Origin: Prolixibacteraceae bacterium
GTDB lineage: Bacteria; Bacteroidota; Bacteroidia; Bacteroidales; Prolixibacteraceae
DNA: 64,000 nucleotides
NCBI GenBank assembly: GCA_023229575.1
Contig: JALNYZ010000020.1
Location: 9,797 to 73,796, forward strand
Direction: 5' to 3'
Under the pieces are notes generated by a model. That model ran no database searches. It was given only the letters and a program-made list of their open reading frames with translations, and was not told where the DNA came from. A program made the translations under genes and the position numbers. Position 1 is the stretch's first letter. Every line of letters starts with the position of its first letter. Positions 10,139 to 18,607 of this stretch are shown piece by piece.

Positions 10139-10900
10139 ATGAAAACTCGAAAAATTGCATTTTTATTGGGACTGTTGTTGCTTCTATTAAGCTATTGCAC
10201 CCCTTCTGAAGACAAGGATCCGGCTAGACTTTATGATCAAATTGACAAGACTTCAACTCCTAATTCGCTGACTACTGAAGAGCAGAAAAAGGGATGGCAA
10301 CTTCTCTTTGACGGAAAAACAACAAATGGCTGGCATGGTTACAATTTAAAAGGTTTCCCCGATTGCTGGGTAATTGAGAATGGAGTGTTTACCACAACAA
10401 CCAAAGGTGGCCATGAAGATTTGGATATTGTTACTGACAGGGAGTACCGCAATTATGCACTGAGCCTCGATTTCAAAATGATGAAGGGAACCAACAGCGG
10501 GGTTATTTTTCAAGTGGCAGAAGATCCCAAATACAAGTTTCCTTACGAAACAGGTCCTGAATTTCAGATCATTGACCAAGCCAACTGGCCCAATCCTTTG
10601 AAAGATTGGCAGATATGCGGTGCCAACTATGCAATGTACCCTCCAAAATCACTCCCAAATAAACCAATTGGCGAATGGAACCACCTGATGCTCGTTGTTG
10701 ATGGCAATCATGTAACGCAAATCATTAACGGGGTGGTAGTTGTGCAATACGAAAAATATGTAGATGAGTGGAAAAAGCTTCGCAGCAGTGGCAAGTGGGC
10801 GAACTTCCCTGATTATGGAAAATTTGATATAGGACATATATCCCTTCAAAACCATGGGACGCAGGTATGGTTTCAGAATATAAAACTAAAAGAATTTTAA
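10139..10900 (+). CDS. DUF1080-family lipoprotein (3-keto-glycoside lyase/hydrolase-like)
   Basis: This is a second DUF1080 protein, 253 residues. A lipoprotein signal ends at Cys20 (LLSYCTPS), so it is probably membrane anchored. The domain starts at GWQLLFDGKTTNGWHGYN and shows DFKMMKGTNSGVIFQVAE, EFQIIDQANWP and WNHLMLVVDGNHVTQIINGV. It ends in ISLQNHGTQVWFQNIKLKEF. It differs enough from the preceding DUF1080 protein to suggest a separate job rather than a recent duplication. The Gfo/Idh/MocA gene starts 22 bp downstream, so the two are almost certainly co-expressed. Confidence 0.88.
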   Translation: MKTRKIAFLLGLLLLLLSYCTPSEDKDPARLYDQIDKTSTPNSLTTEEQKKGWQLLFDGKTTNGWHGYNLKGFPDCWVIENGVFTTTTKGGHEDLDIVTDREYRNYALSLDFKMMKGTNSGVIFQVAEDPKYKFPYETGPEFQIIDQANWPNPLKDWQICGANYAMYPPKSLPNKPIGEWNHLMLVVDGNHVTQIINGVVVVQYEKYVDEWKKLRSSGKWANFPDYGKFDIGHISLQNHGTQVWFQNIKLKEF

Positions 10901-10922
10901 TAATTATAAATCATACTATTAA

Positions 10923-12413
10923 ATGGAGAATTTAAATAATTCACGGAGAAATTTCTTAAAGCACAGTGCTATTGCAACCGCCGGAATCTCGATTGTACCA
11001 AGCTTTTCAGTCAGTGGTTTAGGTCACAAAGCTCCCAGCGACAAGATGAACATAGTTGGCGTTGGGGTGGGTGGGAAAGGTCATCCCAATTTGGTCGGAA
11101 TGTCGACAGAGAATATTATTGGTTTGTGCGATGTGGATTGGAAATATTCCGAGAAATGTTTTAATGAGTTTCCCTCTGCCAAACGCTATTGGGATTGGCG
11201 CAAAATGTTCGACGAATTGGGAAATTCGATCGATGGCGTTATGGTTGCTACTGCTGACCATTCACATGCAGCAATTGCCGCAAGTGCTCTCTCGCTTGGG
11301 AAACATGTGTATTGTCAAAAACCATTGACACATTCTGTTTATGAATCGCGACTTCTGACCCGACTGGCTGCCAAACACAAAGTGGCGACACAAATGGGGA
11401 ACCAGGGCAATTCCGGGGATGGTGTCCGCCAGCTATGTGAATGGATATGGAACGGCGAGATCGGAGAAGTAAAGGAGGTGCATGCATGGACCGACCGGCC
11501 TATCTGGCCGCAGGGACTACAACGCCCAACTCTTGAGATGAAAACTCCGAAGACTTTGGATTGGGATCTTTTTATCGGCAGCGCTCCAATGCGTCCTTAC
11601 AATGACATTTACACACCCTGGAACTGGCGAGGCTGGTGGGATTTCGGAACCGGCGCATTTGGTGACATGGCCTGTCATGTATTAGATCCTATCTATCAGT
11701 CGTTAAAGTTGGGATATCCCGAAAAGGTACGTGGAAACTCTACTTGCATCAACACCGAATCGGCGCCTCAGGCCGAAACCGTTGAATTTGTATTTCCGCC
11801 CCGCGATAATCTGCCAAAAGTAGCAATGCCGGCTGTTAAAGTATACTGGTACGATGGTGGATTGTTGCCAAATATTGCGGCGCTTCTACCTGAAGGTGAA
11901 AACCTTATGGCCGATGGTCTGGGAGGTTGCATATTTGTTGGTTCAAAAGATACGCTGATTTGCGGTAGCGGAGGCTTCAAAAGTCGTCTGGTATCAGGAC
12001 GTATTCCCAATGTTACCCCTTATCTTCGCCGTGTTCCGGGAGCAATCGGATATGTTGACGGACCTCACGAACAGGACTGGATCCGCGCCTGTAAGGAATC
12101 ACCTGAAAGTAGGGTTGAGGGAACATCAAATTTTGCTTATGCCGGACCTTTTAACGAGATGGTACTTCTGGGTGTTCTGGCTATCAGGTTAAAAGGGTTG
12201 AATAAATCGTTAAAATGGGATGCCGAAAAGATGCAGATCACGAATATCTCGGCTACGGAAGAGCTGAAAATCATCACTTCGAATGAGTTTAAAGTGATCG
12301 ATGGACATCCACATTTTAACACCCAATATGCCAAATTCAATGCGCTCCAACGTGCCAATGAATACATCCGGCATACCTACCGGGATGGCTGGAACTTACC
12401 GGCTATGCCTTAA
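10923..12413 (+). CDS. Tat-exported Gfo/Idh/MocA-family oxidoreductase
   Basis: This is an NAD(P)-dependent sugar oxidoreductase of 496 residues. The N-terminus NNSRRNFLKHSAIATAGISI is a twin-arginine signal, so the enzyme would be exported folded with its cofactor bound. The nucleotide-binding fold has GVGVGGKGHPNL, followed by CDVDW and the family block TADHSHAAIAAS and GKHVYCQKPLTHS, where the usual EKP is QKP. The C-terminal half carries the substrate-domain motif DMACHVLDPIY. With the two adjacent DUF1080 proteins it probably oxidises a glycoside to its 3-keto form before bond cleavage. Exported members of this family often keep their cofactor tightly bound. Confidence 0.92.
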   Translation: MENLNNSRRNFLKHSAIATAGISIVPSFSVSGLGHKAPSDKMNIVGVGVGGKGHPNLVGMSTENIIGLCDVDWKYSEKCFNEFPSAKRYWDWRKMFDELGNSIDGVMVATADHSHAAIAASALSLGKHVYCQKPLTHSVYESRLLTRLAAKHKVATQMGNQGNSGDGVRQLCEWIWNGEIGEVKEVHAWTDRPIWPQGLQRPTLEMKTPKTLDWDLFIGSAPMRPYNDIYTPWNWRGWWDFGTGAFGDMACHVLDPIYQSLKLGYPEKVRGNSTCINTESAPQAETVEFVFPPRDNLPKVAMPAVKVYWYDGGLLPNIAALLPEGENLMADGLGGCIFVGSKDTLICGSGGFKSRLVSGRIPNVTPYLRRVPGAIGYVDGPHEQDWIRACKESPESRVEGTSNFAYAGPFNEMVLLGVLAIRLKGLNKSLKWDAEKMQITNISATEELKIITSNEFKVIDGHPHFNTQYAKFNALQRANEYIRHTYRDGWNLPAMP

Positions 12414-12495
12414 TGTCTTTCCTTCAATGGGTTTTACCTATTTGTATTTGCCCGAAACAGATGGAAAGGCTCTGGAGAAAATTGAAAAACACTAG
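12412..12495 (+). pseudogene. Relic of the 3' end of an MFS sugar transporter gene
   Basis: In a frame different from the preceding gene, 12412-12495 encodes a short peptide ending MGFTYLYLPETDGKALEKIE (12427-12486), then KH and a stop. PETKG-x-SLEEIE is the hallmark C-terminus of MFS sugar porters. Only the last ~27 codons remain, directly fused to the end of the oxidoreductase gene, so the rest of the transporter gene has been deleted. Confidence 0.7.
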
Positions 12496-12563
12496 GACAT
12501 ATAAAAAATGTAGTAGTAAATTTTCAATTGACAGCCAATTATCTAAAAATTAAATTTCTAAAT

Positions 12564-13808
12564 ATGACATCAAAGGAAAGATTACAAACAGTCTTAAACC
12601 ATAAACAAGCAGACAAAATTGTAATTGATTTTGGAAGTACGCCAACAACTGGAATTCACGTTCTTGCAATTGAAAACCTGCGGAGATATTACGGTTTGGA
12701 AGAGAAGCCCGTTAAAGTGACTGAACCCTTTCAAATGCTCGGAGAGGTGGAGGCAGATTTACAGGATGCATTGGACATAGACGTTATCGGGATTAGTCCA
12801 CAAAACAATATGTTCGGTTTTGCTAATGAGGATTGGAAGGAGTTTAGAACTTTTTGGGGACAAACTGTTTTGGTACCTGGAAAGTTTAATACTTCCTATG
12901 ATCATGATGGAAGTCTATTACTCTATCCCCAGGGAAATACAGAAGTTCCTCCCAGCGGGCGAATGCCTGAATCAAGTTATTTTTTCGATGCCATCATTCG
13001 GCAACAACCTATTGATGACAATGCCCTCAACCCTGTTGATAATCTGGAAGAATTTGGATTTGTGTCGGAGGCCGATCTTGTATACTGGGATCAACAAGTT
13101 AAAGAAGCCACTAAAACTGGGAAAGGTATAATTGCCAATTTTGGAGGTACCGCAGTAGGTGATATTGGGTTAGTCCCTGGAACCGGCTTACTTCAATCAA
13201 AAGGCATCCGCGATGTAGCTGAATGGTATATGTCTATCATGATGAGGAGAGAATATGTTATGGAGGTTTTTGAAAAGCAAACAGATATCGCAGTGAGAAA
13301 TCTGGGTAAAATTTTCAATGTTGTTGGAAATGCCGTTGATGCCGTATTTATTTGCGGCAATGATTTTGGCACCCAAAATTCCCAGTTTTGTTCTAAGGAG
13401 GACTTTGAAGAGGTATATGCACCATTTTATCGTAAAATGAATGACTGGATACATACCAACACACAGTGGAAAACTTTCAAGCATTCTTGCGGGGCAGTAG
13501 AACCTTTAATTGATAACCTAATTGGAGCGGGATTTGACATATTGAATCCGGTACAATTCAATGCTACCGGAATGGATTCGAAACATCTGAAAGAAAAATA
13601 CGGTGACCGCCTGGTATTCTGGGGAGGCGGAGTTGATACTCAAAAAGTATTGGCCTTTGGGACACCTGGCGATGTAAGGAAACAAGTGAATGAACAGTGT
13701 AATATATTGGGAAAGAATGGAGGATTCGTATTTAACACCGTTCATAATATTCAGGCCAATGTACCAGTTGAAAACCTTGCGGCCATGATAGAAGCTTTGA
13801 AAAAATGA
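12564..13808 (+). CDS. UroD/methyltransferase-superfamily protein
   Basis: This is a 414-residue TIM-barrel protein of the uroporphyrinogen decarboxylase superfamily. I chose the ATG at 12564 (MTSKERLQTVLNHKQADK, the family's usual N-terminus) over an in-frame TTG at 12528. It lacks the RQAGRY signature of true heme-pathway UroD. It does have a zinc-type HSCG motif (FKHSCGAVEPLIDNLIGAG) and a C-terminal NTVHNIQANVP, as in MtaA/CmuA-like corrinoid methyltransferases. No corrinoid protein gene is visible nearby. A second member lies at 29388, also within the glycan island, so both probably handle a group released from the glycan, perhaps a methyl ether. That substrate is speculative. Confidence 0.85.
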   Translation: MTSKERLQTVLNHKQADKIVIDFGSTPTTGIHVLAIENLRRYYGLEEKPVKVTEPFQMLGEVEADLQDALDIDVIGISPQNNMFGFANEDWKEFRTFWGQTVLVPGKFNTSYDHDGSLLLYPQGNTEVPPSGRMPESSYFFDAIIRQQPIDDNALNPVDNLEEFGFVSEADLVYWDQQVKEATKTGKGIIANFGGTAVGDIGLVPGTGLLQSKGIRDVAEWYMSIMMRREYVMEVFEKQTDIAVRNLGKIFNVVGNAVDAVFICGNDFGTQNSQFCSKEDFEEVYAPFYRKMNDWIHTNTQWKTFKHSCGAVEPLIDNLIGAGFDILNPVQFNATGMDSKHLKEKYGDRLVFWGGGVDTQKVLAFGTPGDVRKQVNEQCNILGKNGGFVFNTVHNIQANVPVENLAAMIEALKK

Positions 13809-13811
13809 AAC

Positions 13812-13971
13812 TTAACATTCTCGCTATTCTTAAGTCGTCCGCGGAGTCCAGCAATTGTTGGATCAGGAAGCACTTAGGGTAGTTGAGACGTTGCCCAAGC
13901 ATACACCTGGAAAGTCGAACGGGGAAACAGTACGAGTTAGCTATACGGTTCCTATAACTTTTGCTTTTTGA
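13812..13971 (+). pseudogene. Relic of the TonB C-terminal domain
   Basis: From about 13840 to the stop at 13969-13971 the sequence reads LLDQEALRVVETLPKHTPGK followed by a stretch ending VRVSYTVPITFAF and stop. This is the classic TonB C-terminal signature. Upstream, NILAILKS (13812-13835) matches the preceding strand of the domain but is one base out of frame near 13838-13840. No full tonB gene is present, so this is a truncated, frameshifted relic. It sits directly after the UroD-like gene. Confidence 0.8.
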
Positions 13972-14095
13972 TAAGCTTATCTGGAAGATCTATTCTTAAA
14001 ATTTGCAGGTAAGGGGCGGACAAATACTTTTCCAGATTAGATTGTGATGTACGATTCATTGCACTGATAATAAGGAATATGAATAAGTTTAAAAA

Positions 14096-14118
14096 ATATG
14101 AAATATGAAATATGAAAT
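14096..14118 (+). repeat. Three tandem heptamers over the start codon of the next gene
   Basis: The heptamer ATGAAAT or close variants repeats three times, placing ATG codons at 14098, 14105 and 14112, each in a different frame. The first two frames stop within seven codons; only 14112 opens the glycosidase gene. Gain or loss of a unit would change which ATG lies nearest the leader. Confidence 0.75.
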
Positions 14119-15248
14119 TCATTGAGATTAGTGCAGGATTTAATAAGAGTTCAATAGCTAAACGTTGCTTAAACCTTAAAACCTATAGCCTTATTTTAGG
14201 AATACTGGTCAGTTGTGTTTCTGTTGTCTTTGGACAAACTTCGGAGATAACCAACACTGGATCTGCACTTTCAGACCGTTTTATGCCAGTCCCTTTGAAC
14301 AGTGGTTTTCAAATGCCCGGTTTTGAGACTTGGTGTGGTTCCGTGATCAAGGGCGAGGATGGCCGTTATTATATGTTTGCATCCCGTTGGCCAACAGGGA
14401 AAAGTTATAGTTGGGTGTTGGATTCAGAAGTGGTACTGGCTTCATCAGACAATCCTGTCGGGCCCTATCAGTTTGAAGATGTCGTTCTGCCAAAACGAGG
14501 CACCCGATATTGGGACGGGATGTGTGCCCATAACCCAACCATTCATAAATACAAGGACACTTACCTGCTTTACTACACAGGCACTACCTATACCGAACGT
14601 AATTATCCAACATCATGGGCCAACAAGCGTATCGGTCTGGCGACTGCAACATCTGTGAGGGGACCCTGGAAACGAATGGATGCCCCTATTCTGGAACCAC
14701 GTCCGGGAAGATGGGACAATCAGATCACGTCCAACGCTGCCCCTTGTGTGATGCCTGATGGGAAGGTGTTCTTAGTTTATAAAAGTACTAAAACCGGTCA
14801 TTGGGCTGATGGTCATTTTGATTTTGACTTACGGTTGGGGGTTGCTGTGGCCGATAATTATGCCGGACCTTATAAACATGTAAGCGAAGAACCGATCCTG
14901 ACTTTTACAGGCACAAAAAATTCAAATGCAGAAGATGCCTATTTGTGGCATGAAAAGGATGGTTATCATATGCTTTGCAAAGTGTTTGATGCCGGAACCC
15001 CGCTGATTGGTGAAGATGATGGTGGCATTCATGCCGTTTCGAAAGATGGCATTAACTGGAAGCTGGCAGATAACCCGAAAGGATATTCCAGAACTATTGT
15101 TTGGGCTGACGGGAGGAAAGAATCTGTTTGGAAGCTGGAACGCGCACAACTGCTCATTGAAGACGGGGTCATTACTCATGCTATTTTCGCGATTATCAAT
15201 AACAAAGGTGGTAAAATGCACAATATCGTTGTGCCTGTCAGACAATAA
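14112..15248 (+). CDS. Secreted five-bladed beta-propeller glycoside hydrolase (GH43/GH117-like)
   Basis: This is a 378-residue secreted protein with a signal peptide ending near SVVFGQT (about residue 38). The remainder has the repeated blade motifs of the five-bladed propeller glycosidases: VIKGEDGRYYMFASRW, MCAHNPTIHKYKDTYLLYYT, NAAPCVMPDGKVFLVYKS and EDAYLWHEKDGYHMLCK. Acidic residues in the DGRYY, HNP and EDAYLW blades are candidates for catalysis. The closest family could be GH43, GH117 or a related clan, and I cannot separate them by eye. It sits among esterase and hydrolase genes of the same island. The start is fixed by the heptamer repeat, since upstream ATGs are closed. Confidence 0.75.
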   Translation: MKFIEISAGFNKSSIAKRCLNLKTYSLILGILVSCVSVVFGQTSEITNTGSALSDRFMPVPLNSGFQMPGFETWCGSVIKGEDGRYYMFASRWPTGKSYSWVLDSEVVLASSDNPVGPYQFEDVVLPKRGTRYWDGMCAHNPTIHKYKDTYLLYYTGTTYTERNYPTSWANKRIGLATATSVRGPWKRMDAPILEPRPGRWDNQITSNAAPCVMPDGKVFLVYKSTKTGHWADGHFDFDLRLGVAVADNYAGPYKHVSEEPILTFTGTKNSNAEDAYLWHEKDGYHMLCKVFDAGTPLIGEDDGGIHAVSKDGINWKLADNPKGYSRTIVWADGRKESVWKLERAQLLIEDGVITHAIFAIINNKGGKMHNIVVPVRQ

Positions 15249-15328
15249 TACCGTGAAGAGAGGGAAAATTACTTTTATGTTTAACGAGGATAAGAAATGA
15301 TAAAGCAATATTCAAATAAATAATTATC

Positions 15329-16717
15329 ATGATTATGAAAGCAAAGTACTACTTAAAGTTATTATTCTGTTTTCTATTAATATCTCCATTCTTTTTGCAT
15401 TTTTCGATGGCTAAGAATGCAAATAAAACTAATGCAAAGACTATTCGAACTAAGTACGATTACTTCTCAACTCACAATAAGGAAGATATTAATTCTAATA
15501 ATTTCGAAAAGGGGAAAGATCCATTTCAACCTTACCAGACGGGCAAATCTCCTCAGATTTTAAAAGATTTTGGAGAAGAGGTTAAGGATGGCGTGCGGCT
15601 CAGGAAAGTGGTTTTTTATTCGCGCGAGGTACAAACTGCCACAGGAAAAGACACTTCAAAAATTTATGCTGTCATTGCCCGTCCGGCGAAATCAGGGCGT
15701 TATCCCGGACTGCTCGTGTTACATGGCGGAGGGGGCTTTGCCGAAATCGACAAAGCTAAAAAATGGGCAAAGCAAGGTTATATTGCGCTCTTACTTGATG
15801 AGCCAGGCATTGCTAATCCTGAAAAAGCACCTTTTTCCAGCGGGCCATGGAAAAAATTTGCTTATGGCGAAAGTAGGTTTATCGTTATCCCGGATATTAC
15901 CAATAGCACCATTTTTGATGGTGTTTTGTCAGCCGTTCAAGGGTTATACCTATTACGTTCCCAGCCCGGTGTGATTAAGGGAAAGATCGGCATAGTAGGT
16001 ATTTCGTGGGGTGGATATCTCACAACGATTGTGAGTGGGTTGGCCAATAAAATGGTAAATGCCTCGTTTTCCGTATTTGGCTCTGGCTTTTATGACGAGG
16101 GATCGTTGTTTCTTAAAGAGTTGGATAAGATGTCCACGGCTGACCGTGCAACCTGGTTGAAGTATTTGGATGCCGGGAGAAGGTCAAAGGCCATCAAAAC
16201 ACATTTTTTCATTGCGGCCGCGGCCAACGACAATTGGTTTTACCCACCGGCGGTAATGGCAACCCTTCGTTCAATAAAAGGACCTGTCAACAACTTGTTT
16301 TCGCCCAATTCTTCCCACAAAATAGAACTTCCGGGCGGAACAACAGGAGCAAACCCCGAACAACCGGGATGGTTATCGATGGAACAGGTTTATTTCGATT
16401 ACTTTCTGAAAGGCATTGGACAGCCCCTGCCCAAAATTCAGGAAATAAAGACTGAGAAAACATCATCAGGCAATGTATTGGTGCGTTTCAAAGTAAGTAG
16501 CCTGTTGTCTGTTTCCATTGCCCAAATCAGTTACAGCTCCATTGTGGTTGGATGGACTGAACGAAAATGGGAAACTGTTCCGGCAGTTAAGTCAGGCAAT
16601 GGGTGGTACATGGTGGAAGTGCCTGCAAAAGAGTTGAGACATTCCTTCGACTGTTTTGCAACCATTTCCGATTCGCGCCCTGTTTCGGTTTCCAGTTACC
16701 TTATCCGATACGAATAA
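15329..16717 (+). CDS. Secreted alpha/beta-hydrolase, acetyl-xylan-esterase/dienelactone-hydrolase type
   Basis: This is a 462-residue exported protein with a signal peptide in the first ~28 residues. The alpha/beta hydrolase core shows YPGLLVLHGGGGFAEIDKA (the oxyanion-hole region), YIALLLDEPG, and the nucleophile elbow GISWGG with Ser226. The likely acid and His lie in the AANDNWFYP and NSSHKIELPGG segments. A further beta domain of ~90 residues follows. The enzyme probably removes acetyl or other ester groups from the target glycan, in line with the SGNH esterase two genes downstream. An internal ATG two codons in (15335) is an equally good start. Confidence 0.82.
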   Translation: MIMKAKYYLKLLFCFLLISPFFLHFSMAKNANKTNAKTIRTKYDYFSTHNKEDINSNNFEKGKDPFQPYQTGKSPQILKDFGEEVKDGVRLRKVVFYSREVQTATGKDTSKIYAVIARPAKSGRYPGLLVLHGGGGFAEIDKAKKWAKQGYIALLLDEPGIANPEKAPFSSGPWKKFAYGESRFIVIPDITNSTIFDGVLSAVQGLYLLRSQPGVIKGKIGIVGISWGGYLTTIVSGLANKMVNASFSVFGSGFYDEGSLFLKELDKMSTADRATWLKYLDAGRRSKAIKTHFFIAAAANDNWFYPPAVMATLRSIKGPVNNLFSPNSSHKIELPGGTTGANPEQPGWLSMEQVYFDYFLKGIGQPLPKIQEIKTEKTSSGNVLVRFKVSSLLSVSIAQISYSSIVVGWTERKWETVPAVKSGNGWYMVEVPAKELRHSFDCFATISDSRPVSVSSYLIRYE

Positions 16718-16762
16718 AATTCAGAAGTAAAAATGTAAAGGCCAAAATATTTGGATTCAATA

Positions 16763-18571
16763 ATGAGAACAATCGTATTTTTTTTAATATTCTATTCCTG
16801 GGCAATGCAAATAATTGCACAAGATAACTCCGCACAATTAAAAGATCCACTGGCTATTGCCAAACTGATTGGTGATAAGCTGGTTCGCGAGACGCCGTTT
16901 GCTTACCGTTTGGAACTGGCATCCGACAATAAAGAATTTAGCGGGATGCAAATGGTCGATTTTGGACGCAATTTTACAGTATCTGGCAAAACTTTGGCCT
17001 ATGCCTATACCCGGCTTGAAGCTCCGGATAATATGGAAATGGATATCCAGCTTGGGCATAACGATGCCTGCACCATCTGGCTCAATGGGCAACTTGTTTA
17101 CCAGAGCAATACAGAACAAAAACTGGAACTTATCTACGATGAGCGCAGTATTGAACTGTCTTTCCATTTTGTGGCCAAGCTAAAAAAGGGGGGCAATTCC
17201 TTATTGATAAAATCCGTGACGAACCGGGCTGATTGGCGGGTTTACCTTCAACCACCTTCGAACAAAGGTGCCGTACTCAATAAAAAAGCTGTTTACCCGG
17301 AGATAGGGCTGGGCAAAATGGAATTGGTCGACAAACGGGTTTCTGCGATCACCAACTGGCTGGTCATTGGCCCGTTTGCCGGTGATAAAAGAATAGAAAA
17401 CCTGCTATCGCCGACTGAAGCGCCCGTTTTCGGGCAAATGTTTCAGGGTTCCGGCGAACAAGTAACCTGGACTGTCCCGAAGATAGATGTGATCGGGAAC
17501 CTGATCGATCCACGCCCTTGGGGGACAAACTACCATTGGAATTATCACAATGGTGGGGTTGCCTGGGCCATGAAAATGCTTGGTGAGATTTCAGGTGAAC
17601 AGAAATACGAAAAATATGCCGATGATTTTTGCGATTTCCAGTTACGCAGTATCCCTTTCGTGAAATACGAGATGGAAACACTGGGTAAAATCAATGTCCC
17701 TAACGGAGCTTTGGTGAACACTCCGTTGCTTGATTTCACTTTGGCTCCATCGCTTCCTTTTATATATCGCCTGAGGCAAGAAAATACTTTCGCAAATCGG
17801 GATGAATACAAGCAGTTTGTTGAACGAATGTTGCACTATGCCCGGTACGAACAGATCCGTTTGCCCGGGGCAAGCAATTTTACCCGCACAACGCCTCAGA
17901 AATTCACCACCTGGGTTGATGATATGTTTATGGGAATTCCATTCCTGGTTCAAGCATCACTATATGCAGACAACGAGGCGGACAGAAAATTTTTCCTTGA
18001 CGATGCAGCTTCCCAGGTGCTTGATTTTAATAAACAGGTATGGGATACTGATGCCAATCTGTATGTTCATGCCCGGTATTCAACCAGCAATGAAAAACTG
18101 GTACACTGGTCGAGGGCCAATGGCTGGGGCATCTGGGCCACTACCGAAGTCTTGCTTCATCTTCCGAAAAACCATCCCAAATACAAGGCTATCCTGAAGT
18201 ACTACCAGGCACATGTTGAGTCTTTGGCACGGTTTCAGGACGAAGCCGGGTTCTGGCATAACGTACTCGACCATCCTGAATCAAAACAGGAAGTTTCAGG
18301 AACGGCCATTTTCACGATGGCCATTGCCCGCGGGGTTAGCAATGGCTGGATCAGCAGGAAAAACTTCGAACCAATTGTCCAAAAAGGATGGAAAGCGTGT
18401 GCCACACAGGTCGAAAAAGACGGGACAGTCCACAATATTTGTTATGGGACCATGTGTTCGCCGGATGTGAAATATTACATGGACCGGCCTTTTTACGACA
18501 ACGATACACACGGCTTGTTTGCTGTGCTTTTTGCCGCTATTGAAGTCAGTAAAATGCAAAGTCAGAAATAG
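16763..18571 (+). CDS. Secreted GH88/GH105-like unsaturated uronyl hydrolase
   Basis: I start this gene at the ATG at 16763, which gives a proper signal peptide ending FYSWAMQIIAQ, rather than the in-frame TTG at 16751. The N-terminal ~200 residues are an extra beta domain with NDACTIWLNGQLVYQ, resembling a carbohydrate-binding jelly roll. The C-terminal ~390 residues are an (alpha/alpha)6 barrel with NYHWNYHNGGVAWAMKMLGE, WVDDMFMGIPFLVQA and SRANGWGIWATTEVL, the pattern of unsaturated rhamnogalacturonyl/glucuronyl hydrolases. Such enzymes remove the 4,5-unsaturated uronic acid left by a polysaccharide lyase. This supports the idea that a lyase acts earlier in the pathway. Confidence 0.85.
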   Translation: MRTIVFFLIFYSWAMQIIAQDNSAQLKDPLAIAKLIGDKLVRETPFAYRLELASDNKEFSGMQMVDFGRNFTVSGKTLAYAYTRLEAPDNMEMDIQLGHNDACTIWLNGQLVYQSNTEQKLELIYDERSIELSFHFVAKLKKGGNSLLIKSVTNRADWRVYLQPPSNKGAVLNKKAVYPEIGLGKMELVDKRVSAITNWLVIGPFAGDKRIENLLSPTEAPVFGQMFQGSGEQVTWTVPKIDVIGNLIDPRPWGTNYHWNYHNGGVAWAMKMLGEISGEQKYEKYADDFCDFQLRSIPFVKYEMETLGKINVPNGALVNTPLLDFTLAPSLPFIYRLRQENTFANRDEYKQFVERMLHYARYEQIRLPGASNFTRTTPQKFTTWVDDMFMGIPFLVQASLYADNEADRKFFLDDAASQVLDFNKQVWDTDANLYVHARYSTSNEKLVHWSRANGWGIWATTEVLLHLPKNHPKYKAILKYYQAHVESLARFQDEAGFWHNVLDHPESKQEVSGTAIFTMAIARGVSNGWISRKNFEPIVQKGWKACATQVEKDGTVHNICYGTMCSPDVKYYMDRPFYDNDTHGLFAVLFAAIEVSKMQSQK

Positions 18572-18607
18572 AAAAGGAGATTTATTTGATACCTAAACCA
18601 ACTAAAA

